The notes below the pieces were generated by a model. That model was given only the letters and a program-made list of their open reading frames with translations. It was not told where the DNA came from and did not search any database. This document shows, in pieces, positions 1 to 5,984 of a DNA stretch of 6,400 nucleotides. Location of the stretch: the NCBI GenBank assembly GCA_009923125.1, contig RFUD01000145.1, positions 1 to 6,400 on the forward strand. Direction: 5' to 3'. Source of the stretch: Planctomycetia bacterium (GTDB lineage Bacteria > Planctomycetota > Planctomycetia > Pirellulales > UBA1268). The stretch's first letter is position 1; the number at the start of each line of letters is the position of its first letter. The translations under genes and the position numbers were made by a program.

Positions 1-338
1 GGGCGGAGATGCTCTCCGGGGCCGGCCTCGCGGAGCCCGCGCTCGCCGTGCTCGCCCGTGCCGCCTACAAGACGCTCGGGCTGCAGAGTTACTTCACGGC
101 GGGTGAAAAGGAGGTGCGGGCGTGGACGATCCCCATCGGGGCACTCGCCCCCCAGGCGGCCGGCGTGATCCACACCGACTTCGAGAAGGGCTTCATCCGC
201 GCCGAGATCTACTCACTGGAGGATCTCGAGCAGCATCACACCGAGAAAGACATCCGCGCCGCCGGCAAACTCCGCGTCGAGGGCAAGGACTACGTGATGC
301 GCGACGGCGACATCTGCCACTTCTTGGTGAATCGATAG
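1..338 (+). CDS. ychF: YchF/OLA1-family ATPase, C-terminal part (5' end outside window)
   Basis: This is the last 111 residues of a redox-responsive, ribosome-associated P-loop ATPase of the YchF/OLA1 family (Obg-related, full length usually about 360-370 residues, cytoplasmic). The reading frame is open from base 3 with no stop upstream, so the gene starts outside the window; the ATG at base 9 is an internal Met, not a start. About the last 85 residues form the TGS domain: the block LQSYFTAGEKEVRAW, then APQAAGVIHTDFEKGFIRAE, and the final segment KDYVMRDGDICHFLVNR are near-diagnostic of YchF. The P-loop and the NxxE-type specificity motif lie upstream and cannot be seen. The stop is TAG at 336-338. 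It converges on the efflux operon with a 104-base gap and has no evident functional link to it. The identification is very secure. Confidence 0.96.
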   Translation, partial: AEMLSGAGLAEPALAVLARAAYKTLGLQSYFTAGEKEVRAWTIPIGALAPQAAGVIHTDFEKGFIRAEIYSLEDLEQHHTEKDIRAAGKLRVEGKDYVMRDGDICHFLVNR

Positions 339-389
339 CCGCACTCAGCCGCGGTTCTCGACTCGCCCAACCTGGCTCAGACGTTTCAG

Positions 390-429
390 GCACGGCAGGC
401 TGGAGCCTGTGCGACACTTGTGTCACGCA
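390..429. terminator. Two adjacent small hairpins between convergent genes (possible bidirectional terminator)
   Basis: The 104-base gap between the ychF stop and the permease stop contains no ORF of note. It holds two adjacent inverted repeats. The first is CAGGC-TGGA-GCCTG at 396-409, extendable across a bulge by GCA (390-392) pairing with TGC (410-412). The second is TGCGACA-CTTG-TGT with CGCA at 410-429, with a 2-base bulge. Neither is followed by a T-run on either strand, so they are not canonical intrinsic terminators. Position between two converging genes is the main argument. The two hairpins share bases 410-412, so they compete in their extended forms. Confidence 0.35.
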
Positions 430-442
430 CGTGCCCCGAAAG

Positions 443-3400
443 TCACTTCAACGCCGGCTCGCGGAGATGATCGGGAAGCCATTCATTTTCGGCGGCGTCG
501 GGGGCCACGCTGCTCGTGCCGTCCGGCGCGAAGCCTTCGACGAACTCCTCGACATGCTCCTCACGGGCGCTCGTGCCGAAGAACGAGTACAGCACTGGCA
601 CGAGGATCAGCACGAGGAGCGTGGTCATCGCCAGGCCGAAGGCGAGGGCGGTCGCCATCGGAATCAAAAACTGCGCCTGGAAACTCTTCTCCAGGAGCAG
701 TGGCAGAAGGCCGCCGATTGTCGTGATGCTCGTGAGCATCACCGGACGAAACCGCAGGCAGCCGGACTCACGGAGGGCGAATCGCAGTGGATGTCCTTCC
801 CGTACCCGCAGGTTGATGAAGTCCACGAGGCAGATGGAGTCGTTGACGACGACGCCCGCGAGGGCCACGAGGCCGAACATGCTGAACAGCGTGAGCGGCA
901 TCCCCATGAGCGCGTGGCCGAAGACGGCGCCGGCACATCCGAACGGGATCGCTCCCAGGATGATGAAGGGTTGGAAGTAGGATTTGAATTCCATGGTGAG
1001 GAGCACGAACATCGCGAATAGGGCCACGATGAACCCCACGCCGAGGCTGCGAAGTGATTCGTTCGACTGCTCCCGCTGTCCCTCCCAGCGGACTCGCACC
1101 GCCGGATAATCCTTCAAGAGATCGGGCATCAGCCGCTTCTCCATGTCGGCCGTCACGAGGGCGCTCGTGAGCGTGCTCTTGGCCACGTCGATATCGGCCG
1201 TGACCGTGATCGAGCGCTTCTGGCCGAGGCGGTTGATCTCCGAGTAGCCCCTGGCCACGGTCACGTCGGCGAGTTCACTGATCGGCCGCTTCACGCCGTC
1301 GGGGCCCGTGACGCGGATCTCCTCGAGCGTGGCGAACGTGCGACGCTCGTCGCGGGGATAACGCACCATCAGCTTCACCTCGTGCCGGCCCCGCTGCAGC
1401 CGCATCACCTCCTCGCCGTAGTAGCTCGCACGGATCGTGCCGGCGAGATCGGCGAGCGACACGCCCAGTGCCTCGGCCTTCGGCTTCACCTTGATCTGAT
1501 ATTCCCACTTGCCGGGGCGGGAGTCGTCGTCGATGTCGATCACGCCGGGATACTGGGCAAGCCACTCCTTGCAGCGCTCCACGGCGGCTTCGAGCTGCTG
1601 GACCGAGCCAGGCCCGGCCTGGGCCAGCAATTTGAACTCGATCGTCTTCCCGCCGGGCCCGATGTTCTCTGTGCCGAAAACGAGCGACTCGGTGCCCGGA
1701 AACTCACCCGCTGCCCGCCGCCACTCGCTGATGAACTCCTCGCTCGTCACGTTGCGGAACTCGCCTTCGACGAGCTCCAAAGCGACGGCGCCGACGTGGC
1801 TGCCGCTCATCCGCGCGTCGGGACCAACCTCCCCCTGGGCGGCCACCTGCCCGACCGCCCGATGCACCAGCTGCACGATCGGCGCATCGGGGGGAGAAAG
1901 CTTCGTCGAGGCCGCGACGGCCGCCTCCTCGAGCCGCGCTGTCGCCTCCTCGGTGACGCTCGCCGGCGTGCCATCGGGAAACACGATCTTGGCGAGCAGC
2001 CGGTTGGCATCGATCTTCGGGAACAGTTGAAACGGCGTGATCCCGCTGCGAACGATCCCGCCGGCGAGCAGCAGGATCGAGGCCGCCGCCGCCAGCACCG
2101 TGAGTCGGTTGTCGAGCGACCACTCCAAAAACGGCGCGTAAACATTCTTCACGAATGCCTTTAGGCTGCGGTCGCAGGCCCGCTGCAGCCACGCCACCGC
2201 CGGCAGCAGCAGCCGCAGCGGATAGAGCACGATGCCGAAGATCGTGAACACGAGGTTTTTCTCATGGGCCAGGTGGCCCGGCAGTACGAGTGTCGATTCC
2301 GCCAGCGAGACGAGGAGCGTCGAGATGAAGGCAAACGGCATCACGGCGATGAACTTGCCCATCACGCCCGACACGAAACACAGCGGGAGAAACGTGATCA
2401 CCGTCGTGAGCACGCTCGAAATCACGCTTGGCACCACCTCGACGGTGCCGTCGATGGCGGCCGTGACGAGGTTCTTGCCCATGCGGCGGTGCCGGTCGAC
2501 GTTGTCGCTGACCACGATGGCGTCGTCCACCACGATCCCGATCGCCATCAGGAACGCGAACATCGAGAGCATGTTGAGCGTCTGATCGGTGGCGTACATG
2601 AGTGCTCCCGTGCCGAGCATCGAGAACGGAATCCCCATCGCCACCCAGAACGCGATCTTGAGGTCGAGGAAAAGCGCGAGCATCACGAACACGATCACGA
2701 GCCCCTGCAGGCCGTTCTCGATCAGCATTCGCAGCCGGTCCTGGACGTCGATCGACTGATCGGCCCACACCGCGAGATCGTAGCCCGGCGGGAGGTTCGC
2801 TTCGGCCGCATACTTCTTCACGGCAGCCACCATCGCGAGCAGGTCCTCGCCGGAACTGCGGTCGATCGACACGACCATCCCGGCCCGGCCGTTGATCCGG
2901 TTCGTCGCCGCCACGTCGGCGAATTCGTCGCGCACGGTGCCGAGGTCGCCCACGGTGAGCACCAGCCCGTCCGGCAGCGTCACGAGCGGCAGTTTGGCGA
3001 TCTCCGCCCCGACGTATCGCTTGTTTTTGCCGCGGAGCAGGATTTCGCCGCTCTCGGTGCGGATGGTGCCGCCGGGCAGCTCGAGGTTCTCCCGTCGGAC
3101 AATCTCCGCGACCTTCTGAAGCGAGAGACCGTATTTGCGGAGCGTGGCCTCCGAAATCTCGATGTCGATCTCGTAGTCCTTCGCACCGAGCAGATTGGCG
3201 GCGGACACGGCGGGCAGGGCGAGCAGGTCGTCGCGGATCACCTCGGCCACATCGCGCAATTCCGCCTCACTCGCGGCGTCGCCAGAAGCATCCTGAGGGG
3301 CGAGCACCCCCACCTTGATCGCGGCCGTGCGGAGCGTCACCTGCTCGACCTTCGGATCCTCGGCGAGCTCCGGCATGCTCGGAATTCGCTCCACCTCCGA

Positions 3401-3733
3401 GCGGATTTCGCCGAGCGTCTTCTGCACGTCCTTGACGCTCTCCTGGAGTTCGAACACGCAGAAGCCCATTCCCTCCTGGGCGACGCTCGTGATCTTCTTG
3501 ATGCCGGCCACGCTGCGGCAGGCTTCCTCCACTTTCTGGCAGATCCCCTCCTCCACCTCTTCGGGAGTGGCCCCTGGATAGGGCACCGTGACCAGCACGA
3601 TTTCCAGGTCGAATTCGGGGAACACTTCGCGCCGCATCGATGCGAAAGCCATCGCACCCACGAGCAGGATGGCGATCACCAGCGTATTCATCGCCGGCAT
3701 GTTGCGGACGGTCCAGCTGACGATCGTTCTCAT
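443..3733 (-). CDS. RND-family efflux transporter permease (HAE1/AcrB-like inner-membrane pump)
   Basis: A complete 1096-residue inner-membrane, proton-driven RND pump subunit; the AcrB-like trimers export drugs, lipophilic compounds or metabolites through an adaptor and an outer-membrane channel. The sequence shows the two-fold repeated RND plan. TM1 is at about 13-32, a first periplasmic porter region at about 35-335 (PGATPEEVEE near 53-62), and TM2-6 at about 342-485. TM7 is at about 543-562, a second porter region at about 565-885, and TM8-12 at about 895-1050. Docking-like segments lie near 200-235 and 755-790. TM4 carries the conserved pair D403-D404 in GIVVDDAIVV, and TM11 carries R996 in RPVMLTS. 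In TM10 the AcrB Lys-Asn pair is replaced by N964-D965. An acidic cytoplasmic tail follows from about 1053. The start fits the family N-terminus and has a good Shine-Dalgarno. It lies 9 bases after the adaptor gene. Substrate cannot be told from sequence. Confidence 0.95.
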   Translation of the reverse strand: MRTIVSWTVRNMPAMNTLVIAILLVGAMAFASMRREVFPEFDLEIVLVTVPYPGATPEEVEEGICQKVEEACRSVAGIKKITSVAQEGMGFCVFELQESVKDVQKTLGEIRSEVERIPSMPELAEDPKVEQVTLRTAAIKVGVLAPQDASGDAASEAELRDVAEVIRDDLLALPAVSAANLLGAKDYEIDIEISEATLRKYGLSLQKVAEIVRRENLELPGGTIRTESGEILLRGKNKRYVGAEIAKLPLVTLPDGLVLTVGDLGTVRDEFADVAATNRINGRAGMVVSIDRSSGEDLLAMVAAVKKYAAEANLPPGYDLAVWADQSIDVQDRLRMLIENGLQGLVIVFVMLALFLDLKIAFWVAMGIPFSMLGTGALMYATDQTLNMLSMFAFLMAIGIVVDDAIVVSDNVDRHRRMGKNLVTAAIDGTVEVVPSVISSVLTTVITFLPLCFVSGVMGKFIAVMPFAFISTLLVSLAESTLVLPGHLAHEKNLVFTIFGIVLYPLRLLLPAVAWLQRACDRSLKAFVKNVYAPFLEWSLDNRLTVLAAAASILLLAGGIVRSGITPFQLFPKIDANRLLAKIVFPDGTPASVTEEATARLEEAAVAASTKLSPPDAPIVQLVHRAVGQVAAQGEVGPDARMSGSHVGAVALELVEGEFRNVTSEEFISEWRRAAGEFPGTESLVFGTENIGPGGKTIEFKLLAQAGPGSVQQLEAAVERCKEWLAQYPGVIDIDDDSRPGKWEYQIKVKPKAEALGVSLADLAGTIRASYYGEEVMRLQRGRHEVKLMVRYPRDERRTFATLEEIRVTGPDGVKRPISELADVTVARGYSEINRLGQKRSITVTADIDVAKSTLTSALVTADMEKRLMPDLLKDYPAVRVRWEGQREQSNESLRSLGVGFIVALFAMFVLLTMEFKSYFQPFIILGAIPFGCAGAVFGHALMGMPLTLFSMFGLVALAGVVVNDSICLVDFINLRVREGHPLRFALRESGCLRFRPVMLTSITTIGGLLPLLLEKSFQAQFLIPMATALAFGLAMTTLLVLILVPVLYSFFGTSAREEHVEEFVEGFAPDGTSSVAPDAAENEWLPDHLREPALK

Positions 3734-3736
3734 GGG

Positions 3737-3745
3737 AAACCCTCA
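3737..3745 (-). promoter_or_regulatory. Ribosome binding site of the permease, overlapping the adaptor stop codon
   Basis: On the minus strand the adaptor stop TGA (3745-3743) runs directly into the Shine-Dalgarno, reading TGAGGG, with GAGGG at 3744-3740. Six bases separate it from the permease ATG at 3733-3731. Ribosomes finishing the adaptor therefore cover the initiation site of the permease. This supports the chosen start and suggests coupled translation of pump and adaptor. Confidence 0.7.
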
Positions 3746-5146
3746 GGAGGGGTCCTTGTCGACGGGCTTCTCCGCAATCACGGCCGGCTCCGTGCGGCTT
3801 CCGCCGACCTCGACGACTACCATGCCGGAGCGCGGCTGCGAGATCTGGCTGATCACGACCCGGTCTCCCGGCACGAGCCCCGAGGCGGCGGAATCGAACA
3901 CGACACGCCCCCCCGACACCTGCACGGGGCGGGGAGTCAGGATGACGAGGCGACCATCCCGCATCACCCACACCTCCCCGCTCGGCCGTTGCGCTTCCTC
4001 GGGGATGGAAACCAGCTTCTCCGTGGCGTCGACGTGCACCTGCACATCCACGAACATGCCCCGGAGCAGCGACTGCGGAGCGCCGGCAGGCAGATCGGCG
4101 AGCGGCGCGCCGTAGCGGTCGAGCGCCGTGACGGCTCTGGGGTCCGCCACGAGCACCCGGCAGGGTAGCGTGCGAGTCTTCTCGTCGAGCCCTCGTCCTT
4201 CCTGCCGCGAGAGCACACCCCTCCACTGATACGCAGCGTCGCCGACGGTGAATACCACCGTCGCCGGCGTATCAAGGTGCTCGTGGGCCGTGCGGGCGAC
4301 GTCGCTCGTGCGCCGCCCGCCCCAGACGCGCGCCACGTCGTCCATCGGAAGGCTCGTGCGCACTTCGGCAGCCCGCGTGTCTTCGATGGTCACGAGCGGC
4401 GTTCCCTTTGACACGAACGATTCCTGCTCGACCTTGTCCTCGACAACGATCCCGTCGACAGGTGCCACGATCCGCGTCCGCGAGAGGTCGAGCCGGGCTT
4501 TCTCGAGCATCGTCGAGGCCAGCGCTTCGGCCTCCACGAGACGGTTGCGTCGCTTCGACAGCACCCGCTTCTGTCCTTCCAGCGCCGTCAAGGCGTTCGC
4601 GGCGGTGAGCTCCTCACGGATCGCTCGGTCGTGCTCAGACTCCGTCACGATCTTCCCCGCCTTGAGCGTCTCGAGCCGAGTTGCCTCGCGCCTCGCAAGC
4701 TCCACCTGCCGCTTCGCCAGATCGACCGACGTCCCGTTCTGCACGATCTCCTCGTCGATTTCCTCGAGCGCGTGGCCGGCCTGCTTCAGCTCCCGCTCCA
4801 GCCGCTCGACGTCCAGCTGGTAATCACGGGGATCGATCTCGATCAGCGGAGTGCCCGCCGTGACGAACTGCCCTTCGTTGCAGGCTTCCGACTTGCGGAG
4901 CACCCGTCCACCCACCTCGGCAGCGAGCGTCACCTCGCGGAGCGGCACCACGACCCCGTCAGCCTCGATCGTCAGGCCGTCCGTCTCGACGCGCACGTCG
5001 GTTGTGCGCACCGGCGTGGCTGCCACGACATCGGCCTGCTTGCGCTCGGGAGGCGGCTGGCTTCCCATGAGCATGAACGCGGCGATGCCGCCGCCCAGCA
5101 CGACGAGCGGCACGATCCAGCCGAGGATGGCACGAACGATCTTCAT
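3743..5146 (-). CDS. RND efflux periplasmic adaptor (membrane-fusion protein, HlyD/AcrA family)
   Basis: A 467-residue adaptor that bridges the RND permease to an outer-membrane channel. A short cytoplasmic start and one hydrophobic helix (about 8-28) anchor it in the inner membrane. There is no lipobox Cys, so it is probably membrane-anchored rather than a lipoprotein. Next comes the first half of the lipoyl/barrel-sandwich domain (about 66-108, including EVGGRV and GTPLIEIDPRDYQ). A long charged alpha-helical hairpin follows at about 109-222. The second lipoyl half is at about 224-255 (RIVAPVDGIVVEDKVEQESF, then KGTPLVTIED). Beta-barrel and membrane-proximal domains complete the protein. 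The frame stays open upstream to 5593, but that stretch lies inside the repressor gene and looks like an out-of-frame shadow. I start at ATG 5146 because the signal-anchor helix begins there, it overlaps the repressor stop (ATGA), and a weak GGAA lies 7 bases upstream. The substrate is unknown. Confidence 0.94.
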   Translation of the reverse strand: MKIVRAILGWIVPLVVLGGGIAAFMLMGSQPPPERKQADVVAATPVRTTDVRVETDGLTIEADGVVVPLREVTLAAEVGGRVLRKSEACNEGQFVTAGTPLIEIDPRDYQLDVERLERELKQAGHALEEIDEEIVQNGTSVDLAKRQVELARREATRLETLKAGKIVTESEHDRAIREELTAANALTALEGQKRVLSKRRNRLVEAEALASTMLEKARLDLSRTRIVAPVDGIVVEDKVEQESFVSKGTPLVTIEDTRAAEVRTSLPMDDVARVWGGRRTSDVARTAHEHLDTPATVVFTVGDAAYQWRGVLSRQEGRGLDEKTRTLPCRVLVADPRAVTALDRYGAPLADLPAGAPQSLLRGMFVDVQVHVDATEKLVSIPEEAQRPSGEVWVMRDGRLVILTPRPVQVSGGRVVFDSAASGLVPGDRVVISQISQPRSGMVVVEVGGSRTEPAVIAEKPVDKDPS

Positions 5147-5850
5147 GAGGATGTTCCAGGAACCGAACGAGGGGCGAGGGAATCGACAAGCGACTGGCCG
5201 ACGCCGAGCGCGGCGAGCGCGTAGCGTGTGACGTGATCGGCGAGTTGCCCGGGCGTGTGCAACGCATCGAGTTCCTTCCGCGGCACGAGCATGCCCACCA
5301 CGTCGCCGGCGGCGCGGTACAGGAAGCACTGGCCGATGATGCTCAAGGCGACGCGGCGCAACTCGGCCTCGGCCAGCGCTCCGGCACACAACTCGTCGAG
5401 GATCGCGACGAGCAGCGCGAAATGGGGCCGGATATAGTCTTCGACGAGTTCGCGGCAGGCGTCGGTGGGGTGCAGCACCTCGCGCATCATCAGCCGCACC
5501 TGCCACGGCGGCTGGCCAAACCCGAGCATCCGCTCGAGCATGTTGGCCACGAAGTCGTGGAGCCGCTCGGAGGCGGGCTTGCCGGGGGGCCATGCCGGGA
5601 GCGGCACTTGCTTCGCCCGCGCCTCGTGGGCGTGCTTCACGCTCTCGATGTAGAGCCGCCGCTTGTCGCCGAAGTAGTAATTGACCGCGGCCACGTTGAC
5701 GCCCGCCTCGAGGCAGATGTCGCGGACGGTCGCGGCCTCGTAACCGTGCTCCGCAAACTCCTGGCCGGCCGCACGAAGAATCCGATCCCGCGGGTCCTCG
5801 GGAACCTTGGGGACTGATTCGTGCTCGGAATGACTGCGGACCGTGGCCAT
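5143..5850 (-). CDS. TetR/AcrR-family transcriptional repressor with CecR (DUF1956)-like C-terminal domain
   Basis: A 235-residue one-component regulator, probably the local repressor of the efflux operon. Residues about 20-65 form the TetR DNA-binding domain: DRILRAAGQEFAEHGYEAATV, then a helix-turn-helix at about 41-60 (DICLEAGVNVAAVNYYFGDK), the typical family signature. The C-terminal half has the CecR/YbiH-like pattern MMREVLHPTDACRELVEDYI near 121-140 and SIIGQCFLYR near 170-179, in the ligand-binding and dimerisation domain. CecR in E. coli also sits beside a membrane-fusion protein gene, which supports a role in export control. The frame is open to 5919, but that start would put the operator and promoter inside the gene. 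ATG 5850 gives the usual short N-terminal arm and has GAGGG 3 bases upstream, a rather short spacing. The stop overlaps the adaptor start as ATGA. The inducer is unknown. Confidence 0.92.
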   Translation of the reverse strand: MATVRSHSEHESVPKVPEDPRDRILRAAGQEFAEHGYEAATVRDICLEAGVNVAAVNYYFGDKRRLYIESVKHAHEARAKQVPLPAWPPGKPASERLHDFVANMLERMLGFGQPPWQVRLMMREVLHPTDACRELVEDYIRPHFALLVAILDELCAGALAEAELRRVALSIIGQCFLYRAAGDVVGMLVPRKELDALHTPGQLADHVTRYALAALGVGQSLVDSLAPRSVPGTSS

Positions 5851-5853
5851 AAA

Positions 5854-5858
5854 CCCTC
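5854..5858 (-). promoter_or_regulatory. Ribosome binding site of the TetR-family gene
   Basis: GAGGG on the minus strand lies 3 bases before the ATG at 5850-5848. The spacing is shorter than ideal, but the site helps choose this start over the upstream one at 5919. The same 8-base string GAGGGTTT also precedes the permease start. Confidence 0.45.
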
Positions 5859-5865
5859 GAATCGC

Positions 5866-5888
5866 CCTGTTTGAAACAGGCGTTTCAA
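5866..5888. promoter_or_regulatory. Probable TetR-family operator: two overlapping inverted repeats
   Basis: Two palindromes share bases. CCTGTTT-G-AAACAGG (5866-5880) has perfect 7-base arms around one central base. TTGAAAC-AGGC-GTTTCAA (5871-5888) has perfect 7-base arms around four bases. Both are built from AAAC/GTTT half-sites, the kind of site that TetR-family dimers often recognise. The block lies between the putative -10 box and the repressor start, about where transcription would begin, so bound repressor would block the operon's own promoter. The palindromes are seen directly; that this protein binds them is inferred from position. Confidence 0.78.
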
Positions 5889-5893
5889 TCAAC

Positions 5894-5922
5894 TGTATAC
5901 GGACCAAACCGCAGGACAAAGA
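5894..5922 (-). promoter_or_regulatory. Putative sigma70-like promoter of the efflux operon
   Basis: On the minus strand TATACA (5899-5894) resembles a -10 box. TCTTTG (5922-5917) sits 17 bases upstream as a poor -35 match. A start point about seven bases downstream of the -10 would fall inside the double palindrome, which fits autorepression. The -10 is fair and the -35 weak, so the assignment rests mostly on position. Confidence 0.4.
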
Positions 5923-5923
5923 G

Positions 5924-5947
5924 CGGATTAACGGGCCGATTTACGGG
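5924..5947. repeat. Tandem imperfect 12-base direct repeat
   Basis: CGGATTAACGGG (5924-5935) is followed immediately by CCGATTTACGGG (5936-5947), identical at 10 of 12 positions. It lies just upstream of the promoter of the repressor operon. It could be an activator site, part of the oxidoreductase 3' hairpin, or chance. Confidence 0.4.
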
Positions 5948-5956
5948 ATTCGGCCC
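5933..5956 (-). terminator. GC-rich hairpin downstream of the oxidoreductase gene, possible terminator
   Basis: GGGCCGA (5933-5939) and TCGGCCC (5950-5956) form perfect 7-base arms around a 10-base loop. Read leftward, it lies 28 bases after the oxidoreductase stop and is followed only by GTTAATCC, not a real T-run. It may end the upstream transcript before the efflux promoter. A smaller inverted repeat, AGGCC-TGGA-GGCCT (5973-5986), overlaps the oxidoreductase stop codon itself. Confidence 0.35.
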
Positions 5957-5984
5957 CACGGGCTGCTGCGACAGGCCTGGAGGC

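Noticed and set aside
122..1021. A 299-residue + strand frame spanning the ychF end, the gap and the permease 3' end
   Set aside because: It crosses two clearly coding regions in the wrong frame, and its product is low-complexity (His/Glu/Arg-rich) with no domain.
2264..4168. A 634-residue open frame on the + strand, antisense to the permease and adaptor
   Set aside because: Its product is dominated by His, Arg, Asp and Glu with no recognisable domain, as expected for a GC-rich codon shadow of the real minus-strand genes, which have clear family motifs.
5147..5593. Upstream in-frame extension of the adaptor to 616 residues
   Set aside because: The extra residues are Arg/Pro/Ala-rich, lie in another frame of the repressor gene, and would place the membrane anchor mid-protein. 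The ATG at 5146 overlapping the repressor stop is the natural start.
5851..5919. A 23-residue N-terminal extension of the TetR-family protein
   Set aside because: It would put the operator palindromes and the -10 region within or at the edge of the coding sequence and adds residues not seen before the TetR DNA-binding domain.
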